NCBI GenBank assembly: GCA_964600685.1
Contig: CAZRKU010000024.1
Span: forward strand, 1-34,619
Reading direction: 5' to 3'
DNA: 34,619 bases
Origin: TMP-24 sp964600685
GTDB lineage: Bacteria; Pseudomonadota; Alphaproteobacteria; Rhodobacterales; Rhodobacteraceae
Shown: piece after piece, positions 15,131 to 22,182 of the stretch
Position numbering within the stretch: the stretch's first letter is position 1
Layout: each line of letters begins with the position of its first letter
The notes under the pieces: model-generated
What the model was told of the DNA's origin: nothing
Database searches by the model: none
What the model saw: the letters and a program-made list of their open reading frames with translations, nothing else
Position numbers and translations under genes: made by a program

Positions 15131-17503
15131 ATGGCTGCTACGGGAGCTGCAACGGAATCGGGCACTGCCTGCGACTGGAACGTGTCGGGCATGGATTGCG
15201 GATCCTGCGCGAACAAGATCAAGGATGCGGTGGCGCGCCTGCCGGGGGTGAGCGGCGTGGAGATCGGCCTGATGTCCGAACGCCTGCGCCTGACGCTGGA
15301 CGAGACCAAGACCGGCCGCGACAAGGTCGAAAAGGTGGTGAAGTCGCTGGGCTACGGCCTGACGCCGCGCGCGGCGGGGGCGAAGATGGGGTTCGTGCTG
15401 CCCGGCGCCGCCCCGGCCAAGGAGCATGGCGACGCGCATGCCGGACATGATCATTCGAGGCACGACCACGACGGGCATGACCATTCCGGCCATGACCACG
15501 CGGGCCACGATCATTCCGGTCACGATCACAAGGGCCATGACCACGGCCCGAAGACTGCCACCGCAGCGAAACGTGACGACAGCGGCCATGGCAGCCCCGG
15601 TCATGTGCATGACGATCCCGCCGACCGCGGCAAGAGCTGGTACCAGACCGGCAAGGGCAAGCTGGTGATCTTCACCGCCGTCCTGCTGGGCGTGGCCTGG
15701 ATCGTGGAGTATTTCGCGCCGCAGATCGGCAGATGGGCGTTCATCGCGGCCACCGTGATCGGTGCCGCGCCGGTGGCGCGGCGGGCCTTTGCCGCGTTGC
15801 GCGTGGGCCAGCCCTTCACCATCGAGATGCTAATGACCGTGGCCGCCACCGGCGCGCTGTTCATCGACGCTGCGGCCGAGGCGGCGCTGGTCGTGTTCCT
15901 GTTCGCGGTCGGCGAATTGCTGGAAGGCGTGGCCGCCGGCAAGGCGCGCGACGGTATCCGGGCACTGGCCAATCTGGTGCCGAAAACCGCGCAACTGCTG
16001 GTGAACGGCACCACGCGCGAAGTTCCGGCCGCCAGCCTCGAGGTCGGGCAGACCGTCCTCGTCCGCCCCGGTGACCGCATCCCGGCCGACGGCGCGATAA
16101 CCGAGGGCACCAGCGGCGTCGATGACAGCCCGGTGACGGGCGAAAGCATGCCGGTGACCAAGGGGCCGGGCGATCCGGTCTATGCCGGCTCGATCAACAC
16201 CGAGGCGGTGCTGAAGGTGACCGTCACCAAGGGCCCCGAGGACAACACCATCGCCCGCATCATCCGGCTGGTCGAGGAGGCCGAGGAGGCGCGCGCGCCG
16301 ACCGAACGCTTCATCGACCGGTTCAGCCGCTGGTATATGCCCGCCATCGTCGGTGTCGCGGCGCTGGTCATCCTGGTGCCGCCACTGGCCTATGGCCAGC
16401 CCTGGGACACCTGGATCTACCGCGGCCTCGCGCTCCTGCTGATCGGCTGCCCCTGCGCGCTGGTGATCTCGGTCCCGGCCTCGATCGCTTCGGCGCTGTC
16501 CACAGGCGCACGGCGCGGGATGCTGATGAAGGGCGGCGCGGTGATCGAAGCCGCGTCCAAGGTCAGCCGCATCGCCTTTGACAAGACCGGCACGCTGACC
16601 CATGGCAAGCCGCGCGTCACCGATGTCGTCACCTTCGGCACCACGACCGAGGCCGAACTCCTGGCCGTTGCCGCGGGTGTCGAGACCGGATCGAGCCATC
16701 CGCTCGCGGTTGCCATCCTGAACAGGGCCAAGGAGGCGGGCATCGGGGCGTTGCCGTCGAAGGATGCCAAGGCGCTGATGGGCAAGGGCGTGGTCGCCAC
16801 CGTCGGCGATGCGCCGGCCTGGGTGGCCTCGCCGCGCTACGCCAGCCAGAACGGCGGGCTTGACGCAGCCGGCCTCACCCGCGCCGCCGTGTTCGAGGAC
16901 GAGGGCAAGACGGCGGTGGCGGTCTATCGCGACAAGACCCCGCTGGGCCTGATCGCCATGCGCGACGAGCCGCGCGCCGATGCCCCCGAGGCGGTGCGCC
17001 AGCTCAAGGCCATGGGCATCACCTCGGTCATGCTGACCGGCGACAACCCGCGCACGGCCAAGGCCATCGCGGGCAGTCTCGGCCTTGAGTTCGAGGCCGA
17101 CATGATGCCCGAGGACAAGCTGAACTACATCCGCACCCTGAGCGAGCACGGTGGCGTGATGATGATCGGCGACGGCATCAACGATGCCCCGGCGCTGAAA
17201 CAGGCGAGCGTCGGCGTGGCGATGGGGTCGGGCACCGATGTGGCGCTGGAAACCGCCGATGCGGCGATCCTGCGCGACCGGGTGACCGATGTTCCGGCCA
17301 AGATCCGCCTGACCCGCGCCGCCATGGCCAACATCCGCCAGAATGTCACCATCGCGCTTGGCCTGAAGGGCGTGTTCCTTGTGACCTCGGTTCTGGGGCT
17401 GACAGGGCTCTGGATCGCGATTCTGGCCGATACCGGCGCGACCGTGCTGGTCACGCTGAACGCGCTGCGGCTCTTGCGCTTCAACCCCGAGCGCGAGGGG
17501 TGA
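15131..17503 (+). CDS. zntA: P1B-type Zn/Cd/Pb-exporting ATPase
   Basis: A 790-residue heavy-metal ATPase. Domains in order: HMA metal-binding domain with GMDCGSC (Cys23, Cys26); His/Asp-rich linker (about 100-160); transmembrane helices; transport motif C440-P-C442; phosphorylation site DKTGTLT at Asp484; ATP-binding HP motif GSSHPLA; hinge GDGINDAP at 680-687; and two last helices. CPC plus a single CXXC HMA domain and a His-rich linker fit the P1B-2 (Zn, Cd, Pb) group. It pumps metal from cytoplasm to periplasm. A MerR-type promoter lies directly upstream and GGGAGA precedes ATG 15131. It is the first gene of a six-gene run to 20427. Confidence 0.93.
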   Translation: MAATGAATESGTACDWNVSGMDCGSCANKIKDAVARLPGVSGVEIGLMSERLRLTLDETKTGRDKVEKVVKSLGYGLTPRAAGAKMGFVLPGAAPAKEHGDAHAGHDHSRHDHDGHDHSGHDHAGHDHSGHDHKGHDHGPKTATAAKRDDSGHGSPGHVHDDPADRGKSWYQTGKGKLVIFTAVLLGVAWIVEYFAPQIGRWAFIAATVIGAAPVARRAFAALRVGQPFTIEMLMTVAATGALFIDAAAEAALVVFLFAVGELLEGVAAGKARDGIRALANLVPKTAQLLVNGTTREVPAASLEVGQTVLVRPGDRIPADGAITEGTSGVDDSPVTGESMPVTKGPGDPVYAGSINTEAVLKVTVTKGPEDNTIARIIRLVEEAEEARAPTERFIDRFSRWYMPAIVGVAALVILVPPLAYGQPWDTWIYRGLALLLIGCPCALVISVPASIASALSTGARRGMLMKGGAVIEAASKVSRIAFDKTGTLTHGKPRVTDVVTFGTTTEAELLAVAAGVETGSSHPLAVAILNRAKEAGIGALPSKDAKALMGKGVVATVGDAPAWVASPRYASQNGGLDAAGLTRAAVFEDEGKTAVAVYRDKTPLGLIAMRDEPRADAPEAVRQLKAMGITSVMLTGDNPRTAKAIAGSLGLEFEADMMPEDKLNYIRTLSEHGGVMMIGDGINDAPALKQASVGVAMGSGTDVALETADAAILRDRVTDVPAKIRLTRAAMANIRQNVTIALGLKGVFLVTSVLGLTGLWIAILADTGATVLVTLNALRLLRFNPEREG
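15473..15547 (+). repeat. Five tandem GHDHx codons in the ATPase linker
   Basis: Five consecutive 15-bp units encode GHDHS, GHDHA, GHDHS, GHDHK and GHDHG (residues 115-139 of the ATPase). Synonymous codons vary between units, so the protein repeat is maintained by selection rather than being a fresh DNA duplication. It is a probable metal-binding or metal-sensing linker. Confidence 0.8.
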
Positions 17504-17506
17504 AAG

Positions 17507-18424
17507 TTGGGCGAAGCCCACAGCCATGGCGGCGATCTGCAGACCGGAAACGTCGACCGTGTCCGGGTGGTGTTCTGGCTGACCGCAAGCTATGCGGCGG
17601 TGCAGGCCGTCGGCGGCTGGTACTCCGGCTCGCTGGCGCTGATCGCCGACAGCGGTCACATGGTGTCGGATGCCGCGGCACTGCTGCTGGCGCTGATCGC
17701 CTACCGTGTCGCGGCACGGGCGGCGGATGCGACACGGACCTACGGCTTTCACCGCGTGCGGGTGTTGGCGGCGCTGGCCAACGGGGCCTCGTTGCTGCTG
17801 CTGGTGGCCTGGATCACCTGGGAGGCCGTGGGGCGGATCGGCCAGCCAATCGAAATTCTGGCCGGGCCGATGCTGGCCATCGCCTGCATCGGGCTGTCCG
17901 TCAACCTGTTCGGGGCCTGGTACCTGTCGCGGGGGGACCGGCGCGACACCAACCTGAAGGGCGCGTTCCTGCACGTTCTGGGCGACCTCCTGGGATCGGT
18001 CGGCGCGATTCTTGCGGCGATCGGCATCCTGCTCACCGGCTGGGTGATCCTCGATCCCTTGCTGTCCGTGCTGGTGGCGGCGCTGGTGGTCCGGTCCGCC
18101 TGGACTCTGGTATCCGAATCGCTCCGCGTGCTGTTGCAGGCCGTGCCGCAAGGCGTCGATGCGCGCGCGGTCGAAATCGATCTGGCCACCCTGCCCGGCA
18201 TCGCCTCGGCCGGGCATTTTCATGCCTGGGTATTGACTGACAATTCCACTGTGGCGACGGTGCATGTCACGCCCGCACCGGGGGCCGATGCGCTGACTTT
18301 GCCTGAACTTGTCGTGAAGCGCCTTCACGACCGCCACGATATAGATCATGTAACGGTTCAGGTTGACCCGCCCGGCGCCATCATCATGGCGCATGGAACC
18401 CCGGCCGCGACGGCCAAAACATGA
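17507..18424 (+). CDS. Cation diffusion facilitator, CzcD-like zinc exporter
   Basis: A 305-residue six-helix antiporter. It has a short His-containing start (EAHSHGG) and helix-2 motif ADSGHMVSDAAAL (H-x3-D). Helix 5 carries HVLGDLLGS (H-x3-D), the His-Asp/His-Asp set typical of zinc-transporting CDFs, and a C-terminal cytoplasmic domain includes HFHAWVL and a final MAHG. It starts at a TTG (17507) with GAGGGG 6 bases upstream; no ATG gives a full-length first helix. It lies 3 bp after the ATPase stop, so ATPase and CDF act as paired zinc/cadmium exporters. Confidence 0.88.
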   Translation: MGEAHSHGGDLQTGNVDRVRVVFWLTASYAAVQAVGGWYSGSLALIADSGHMVSDAAALLLALIAYRVAARAADATRTYGFHRVRVLAALANGASLLLLVAWITWEAVGRIGQPIEILAGPMLAIACIGLSVNLFGAWYLSRGDRRDTNLKGAFLHVLGDLLGSVGAILAAIGILLTGWVILDPLLSVLVAALVVRSAWTLVSESLRVLLQAVPQGVDARAVEIDLATLPGIASAGHFHAWVLTDNSTVATVHVTPAPGADALTLPELVVKRLHDRHDIDHVTVQVDPPGAIIMAHGTPAATAKT

Positions 18425-18433
18425 GGAAGAGCC

Positions 18434-18820
18434 ATGTCTGAACAACCTGTTACTCTGCGCGAACCGGGCGGGCCGCAAGGCGGCATGCTGTGCCCGGTCT
18501 GCCGCGTCGATCTGGTGATGGCCGACAAGCAGGGTGTCGAGATCGACTACTGCCCGAAATGCCGCGGGATCTGGCTGGACCGGGGCGAGATCGACAAGAT
18601 CATCGAGCGCAGCCTTGATCAGGAAGGGGCGCGCGGCGGACCCCGCGCCGCCCCCTACCCCGATCCCGCGGCGCCTCCGGCCTATCCGCCCCAAGGGTAT
18701 CCGCAATCGCAGGGCGGGCAGGGTCATGGCGGCAGCCACCGGGGCGGCGGGCATCACGGCTCATCGGGCGGCTATGACAAGCATGGACGCCGATCCTGGC
18801 TGAGGGATCTGTTTGACTGA
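18434..18820 (+). CDS. Zinc-ribbon (zf-TFIIB) protein with Gly/His-rich tail
   Basis: A 128-residue protein. An N-terminal TFIIB-like zinc ribbon has Cys20, Cys23, Cys40 and Cys43 (LCPVC and CPKCRGIWLDRGE). A low-complexity Pro/Gly/Gln stretch follows, then a Gly/His-rich segment (HGGSHRGGGHHGSSGG) and a basic-to-acidic end (RRSWLRDLFD). The zf-TFIIB family binds one zinc ion; its cellular role is unknown. Placement between a zinc exporter and LspA suggests a zinc-buffering or zinc-status role in this operon. GAGGAAGAG precedes ATG 18434. The end overlaps the next gene by 8 bp. Confidence 0.85.
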   Translation: MSEQPVTLREPGGPQGGMLCPVCRVDLVMADKQGVEIDYCPKCRGIWLDRGEIDKIIERSLDQEGARGGPRAAPYPDPAAPPAYPPQGYPQSQGGQGHGGSHRGGGHHGSSGGYDKHGRRSWLRDLFD

Positions 18821-19325
18821 CGCGCCCCCCTCCAAACGGCCGCTGCCCGGACCCGCGGCCCTGATCGGGGTCATGATGACTGCTTTCGCGTTGGATCAGT
18901 TCACGAAATGGCTGATGGTCGCGGTGGTCATGCGGCCTCCGCGTCTCATCCCGGTGCTGCCCGGCTTCAACCTGACCCTCGGCTTCAACGAAGGGGCGAG
19001 TTTCGGCATGATGTCGGGCGTCATGGCGGGCAAGCCGCTGCTGATGGTGGCTCTGACAGGGCTTCTGGCCCTGATGATCGCCGTCATGGCCATTCGGGCG
19101 AACCACCCTCTGGAAAGGGCAGGTTTTGCGCTGATCGTGGGCGGCGCGCTTGGCAATATTTTCGACCGGTTGCGGCAGGGCGCGGTAACTGACTTCCTCG
19201 ATCTTTACTGGCGCGACTGGCACTGGCCGACGTTCAATGTTGCGGATATAGCGATAGCGCTGGGCGCCCTTTGCGTCCTGGGGGCCGTTCTTCCCCCTCG
19301 TCGTCACAAGGAGTCCGCATCTTGA
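18813..19325 (+). CDS. lspA: Signal peptidase II-like protein (LspA/PbrC-like)
   Basis: A 170-residue four-helix aspartyl peptidase. Family blocks are DQFTKW (28-33), FNEGASFG (58-65), GGALGNIFDRL followed by VTDFLD, and FNVADIAI. The predicted catalytic pair is Asp127 (VTDF) and Asp145 (VADI). It removes signal peptides from lipidated prolipoproteins in the inner membrane. The TTG start at 18813 overlaps the previous stop and has GAGGG 6 bases upstream. LspA-like PbrC occurs in the lead-resistance pbr operon of Cupriavidus beside a P1B ATPase; this copy has the same company, so it is probably a metal-operon paralogue rather than the housekeeping lspA. Confidence 0.86.
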   Translation: MTDAPPSKRPLPGPAALIGVMMTAFALDQFTKWLMVAVVMRPPRLIPVLPGFNLTLGFNEGASFGMMSGVMAGKPLLMVALTGLLALMIAVMAIRANHPLERAGFALIVGGALGNIFDRLRQGAVTDFLDLYWRDWHWPTFNVADIAIALGALCVLGAVLPPRRHKESAS

Positions 19326-19759
19326 CCGAAACTGACCGCCAGACCCTGTCCCGCGATGACCTGCCGCTGATGATCGCCTTCCTGATCGCGCTGGCGGCAA
19401 CGCTTGGGGCGCTTTTCATCGGCGAGGTGCTGGGGCAGACGCCCTGCGTGCTGTGCTGGTATCAGCGCATCGCCATGTTCCCGCTGGCGGTGATCCTGGG
19501 CGTCGGCCTGGTGCGGAACGATCCGGCCGTGCGCGCCTATGCCCTGCCGCTGGCACTGGCCGGACTGGCCGTGGCGGTCTGGCACAGCGGCCTCTACGCC
19601 GGCGTGATCCCCAAGGCGGTTGCCCCTTGCACCAAAAATGGCCCCTCCTGCACCGACGCGGGGATGCTCATCCTGGGATTTCCCATCCCCTACCTCTCGC
19701 TTTTGTCCTTCGCGGGCATCCTCAGCAGCCTTTTTGTCGTGAAAGGACCCAGAACATGA
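19322..19759 (+). CDS. DsbB-family disulfide-bond oxidoreductase
   Basis: A 145-residue four-helix membrane protein. It has the first catalytic pair TPCVLCWYQR (CXXC in the first periplasmic loop) and the second pair PCTKNGPSC in the second loop, the DsbB pattern for reoxidising a DsbA-like partner and passing electrons to quinone. The start is TTG 19322, overlapping the lspA stop, with AAGGAG upstream; the frame is open upstream but lies over lspA. It is directly coupled to the following thioredoxin-fold gene by ATGA overlap, so the two are functional partners. Confidence 0.86.
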   Translation: MTETDRQTLSRDDLPLMIAFLIALAATLGALFIGEVLGQTPCVLCWYQRIAMFPLAVILGVGLVRNDPAVRAYALPLALAGLAVAVWHSGLYAGVIPKAVAPCTKNGPSCTDAGMLILGFPIPYLSLLSFAGILSSLFVVKGPRT

Positions 19760-20427
19760 ACCGCCGCACCCTCATCCTTGGAACCGCCGCCGTTGGCCTT
19801 GCCGTGTTTGGCGGCGGCTATGCGGTTGTTTCGCGCCGCCGTGCCGCCGAACTGGCCGCTGCGCAGGACAAGGCCAACACCGATGGCCCCGGCTTCGATC
19901 CTTCGATCCTGATCCGCCCGAACTCGCCAGTTCTGGGTCCCGCCGATGCGCCGGTCACGCTGGTGGAGTTCTTCGATCCGTCCTGCGAGGCCTGCCGCTA
20001 TTTCCACCCGATCCTCCAACGCCTGCGCGGGACGTTCCAGAAGGAACTGCGCATCGTCATGCGTTACACCATGTTCCATCAGGGCTCGGACGAGGCGGTG
20101 CGCATCCTCGAAACCGCCCGCGCGCAGGATATGTTCGAGCCGATTCTGAACGTGCTGCTGGACCGGCAGCCGGAATGGGCCAAGGACGGCGCTCCAGACC
20201 TGGATCTGGCCTGGCAGATCGCGGGCGAGAACGGGCTTGATCTGGCGAAGGCCAAGGTCGATCGCGAATTGCCGGGTATCGTCGCCATCATCAATCAGGA
20301 CAATGCCGACGTGCAGGCGGCGGGCATTCGTGGCACGCCCACCTTCTTCGTCAATGCCAAGCAGATCCTCGAAGCCGACGAAAAGGCACTCTACGACGCC
20401 GTCCGCCGCGAATTGGGCCAGACCTGA
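19756..20427 (+). CDS. DsbA-like periplasmic thiol oxidoreductase
   Basis: A 223-residue protein. An N-terminal anchor or Tat-like leader (NRRTLILG and a hydrophobic run to about residue 26) is followed by a thioredoxin/DsbA (DSBA-2, DsbG/ScsC-like) domain. The active site is CEAC at 77-80 and the cis-proline loop is GTPTFFV. Together with the preceding DsbB-type protein it forms a dedicated oxidising pair. CXXC dipeptides of this class are seen in proteins protecting periplasmic cysteines under copper or other metal stress, so the pair may repair thiols in metal-exposed cells. It is the last gene of the ATPase-led run and ends 20 bp before a strong hairpin. Confidence 0.85.
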   Translation: MNRRTLILGTAAVGLAVFGGGYAVVSRRRAAELAAAQDKANTDGPGFDPSILIRPNSPVLGPADAPVTLVEFFDPSCEACRYFHPILQRLRGTFQKELRIVMRYTMFHQGSDEAVRILETARAQDMFEPILNVLLDRQPEWAKDGAPDLDLAWQIAGENGLDLAKAKVDRELPGIVAIINQDNADVQAAGIRGTPTFFVNAKQILEADEKALYDAVRRELGQT

Positions 20428-20446
20428 CCCGCCCAGACCTGACACC

Positions 20447-20467
20447 GCCCGGCGTGACCCGCCGGGC
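20447..20467. terminator. Hairpin between convergent dsbA-like and mntR genes
   Basis: Perfect 8-bp arms GCCCGGCG (20447-20454) and CGCCGGGC (20460-20467) enclose a 5-base loop and abut the mntR stop codon. No T-tract is seen on either strand. It probably serves both converging transcripts. Confidence 0.6.
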
Positions 20468-20926
20468 TCAGCCGCGGCCGGCGAAGGCGGCCAACAGGGC
20501 CAGTGTCCGCTCACTGACGTGATGCTCGATCCCCTCCGCATCATGTTCCGCCGTCTCAGGGTCAAGACCAAGCCGGACCAGGAACCGCAGCACGATATCG
20601 TGACGACGGCGACACTCCAGAGCAAGCGACCGACCGTCTTCCGTCAGAAAGACCGAACGGTATTTCGCGCGCGTGACCAGCCCCTCGCGGGCCAGCCGGT
20701 CCAGCGTTTTTGTCACCGTCGGCACGCGCACACCAAGCTTTGCCGCGATGTCCACGGGACGAGCCTCGCCCTGGGCGAGGATCAGTTCCGCGATCAATTC
20801 GACGTAGTCCTCTGCAAGTTCGCTGCGCCGTGCTGCTCGCACACCCTGAAACGCTTCCGCACGGGTATCTGCTGAACGCTCTTCGCCAACGGCGGACAGA
20901 GGGGGCTGAAAATCATCGTGCATCAT
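20468..20926 (-). CDS. mntR: Manganese-responsive regulator MntR (DtxR family)
   Basis: A protein of about 152 residues, close to E. coli MntR in length and sequence. It shares EAFQGVRAARRSELAEDYVELI, the helix-turn-helix GVRVPTVTKTLDRLAREGLV, the wing SVFLTEDG and the C-terminal HDAEGIEHHVSE with metal-ligand Glu/His residues. The start is placed at ATG 20926 (or 20923). The alternative ATG at 20986 lies inside the palindrome at 20978-20993 and would add an odd Cys-rich leader. MntR uses Mn(II), sometimes Fe(II), as corepressor. It is divergent from a multicopper oxidase-ZIP unit, with the palindrome midway between. Confidence 0.88.
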   Translation of the reverse strand: MMHDDFQPPLSAVGEERSADTRAEAFQGVRAARRSELAEDYVELIAELILAQGEARPVDIAAKLGVRVPTVTKTLDRLAREGLVTRAKYRSVFLTEDGRSLALECRRRHDIVLRFLVRLGLDPETAEHDAEGIEHHVSERTLALLAAFAGRG

Positions 20927-20950
20927 TGCTGCAGTCTCGCACGAACCGGA

Positions 20951-20993
20951 TTGACAGGTAAAGGCGTAGAGTGGATTGTTAGCCATGTCTAAC
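20951..20993. promoter_or_regulatory. Promoter and MntR/DtxR-like palindrome
   Basis: GTTAGCCATGTCTAAC at 20978-20993 is an imperfect palindrome with arms GTTAG/CTAAC around CATG, of DtxR/MntR operator type. A perfect TTGACA -35 lies at 20951-20956 on the plus strand; 17 bp later GATTGT (20974-20979) is a weak -10, placing the palindrome over the start of transcription towards the oxidase gene. The site is 50 bp from the oxidase start and 52 bp from the chosen mntR start, so it could control both. Confidence 0.6.
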
Positions 20994-21042
20994 TTTTGCC
21001 GCCGACCCTTTGATTCGCGCGCCAGCAAGGAAAGCCTGACCC

Positions 21043-22182
21043 ATGCCCGCCGACAAAGTGACTTCGGTTGATCCCTCGCGCCGGGCGCTGCTGGTTGGCG
21101 GGCTTGTCGCCGCCAGCGGGGCTGTCATAGCCGGCACCAGCGCGCGGTCGCAGACCGCACCCGCCCCCATGGCAGGTCACGACATGTCCGCCATGCCGAC
21201 CGATCCCTATGCGGCGCCGATGCCAGGCATGGCGCATGGCAACATGACGACCGTGGGCCGGGTAGATCATGCCAGGAACGGCTTCGACCCAACGGAAATG
21301 CTGACGGACTGGGAGACGGGCCGAACAGAAATATTACCTGATGGCCGGACGCTGCGCACCTTCGAGGTCGATGCCATCGACAAGGACATCGAGATCGCGC
21401 CCGGCATCTTCTTTCCCGCTTGGACCTACAACGGCCGCGTGCCCGGCCCCGCATTCCGGGCGAAGGAAGGCGAAAAGCTGCGGATCATCTTCCGCAACAA
21501 TGGCTCGCACCCCCATTCGATGCATTTCCACGGCATCCACGCGGCGCGGATGGATGGCATTCCCGGCGCCGGACTGATCGGTCCCGGCGATGAATTTGTC
21601 TATGAGTTCGACGCCAAACCCTTTGGCTGCCATCTCTACCACTGTCACGCCCTGCCGCTGAAACGGCATATCCACAAGGGCATGTACGGTCTGTTCGTGA
21701 TCGACCCCGATCCCGCGCGCCACCCCGACCAGGCTGCGGTCGCGGCCTCGCGCGTGCTGGGCAGCCCCGAGAATGCCGAATGGCAGGAACTGGCGATGGT
21801 GATGAACGCCTTCGACACCAATTTCGACGGTGGCAACGAGGTCTATGCCTGCAACACCGTGGGCCAAGCCTACATGAACGTGCCGATCCAGATCGACAAG
21901 ACACGTCCGGTGCGGCTCTACCTGGTGAACGTGACCGAGTTCGACCCGATCAACTCCTTGCATTTGCATGGCAATTTCTTTGACTACTACGATTCCGGCA
22001 CTACGCTGACGCCGACCTTGCGCACCGTCGACATCATCATGCAGTGCCAGGGGCAGCGCGGCATCCTCGAATTCAGCTTCGCCGAGCATGAGGATGGTCT
22101 TTACATGTTCCACGCCCACCAGTCCGAGTTCACCGAACTTGGCTGGGTCGGCATGTTCGACGTGAGGGGGCCCGGCGCATGA
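21043..22182 (+). CDS. Two-domain multicopper oxidase
   Basis: A 379-residue Tat-type exported oxidase (SRRALLVGG leader; Met/His-rich mature N-terminus at 43-68). Domain 1 has H161-F-H163-G and H200-C201-H202, with Met214 downstream as possible T1 axial ligand. Domain 2 has H307-L-H309-G and H357-A-H359. All eight trinuclear-centre histidines are present, while the type 1 Cys exists only in domain 1. That is the arrangement of a two-domain laccase-like enzyme, expected to work as a trimer. It is not a NirK nitrite reductase, which lacks the second His after the Cys. The start is ATG 21043 (AAGGAAAG upstream); it overlaps the ZIP gene. An MntR-like site upstream suggests a Mn or Fe substrate. 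Confidence 0.85.
   Translation: MPADKVTSVDPSRRALLVGGLVAASGAVIAGTSARSQTAPAPMAGHDMSAMPTDPYAAPMPGMAHGNMTTVGRVDHARNGFDPTEMLTDWETGRTEILPDGRTLRTFEVDAIDKDIEIAPGIFFPAWTYNGRVPGPAFRAKEGEKLRIIFRNNGSHPHSMHFHGIHAARMDGIPGAGLIGPGDEFVYEFDAKPFGCHLYHCHALPLKRHIHKGMYGLFVIDPDPARHPDQAAVAASRVLGSPENAEWQELAMVMNAFDTNFDGGNEVYACNTVGQAYMNVPIQIDKTRPVRLYLVNVTEFDPINSLHLHGNFFDYYDSGTTLTPTLRTVDIIMQCQGQRGILEFSFAEHEDGLYMFHAHQSEFTELGWVGMFDVRGPGA

Noticed and set aside
15473..15547. CRISPR-like or satellite array
   Set aside because: Units are 15 bp, without spacers, and lie in frame inside the ATPase gene. No CRISPR array was seen in the window.
15830..18757. Very long open frame on the minus strand (975 codons), and similar long antisense frames elsewhere
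   Set aside because: They lie opposite well-supported genes, have Arg/His/Gly-rich composition typical of high-GC shadow frames, and show no domain.
20927..21028. Longer MntR beginning at 20986 or 21028
   Set aside because: These starts lie in or beyond the palindrome and add a non-homologous Cys-rich leader; E. coli MntR length fits the start at 20926 or 20923.
21043..22182. Two-domain oxidase as copper nitrite reductase (NirK)
   Set aside because: NirK has His-Cys without the second His, and no full trinuclear set. Here HCH in domain 1 plus HLHG and HAH in domain 2 give the oxidase pattern.
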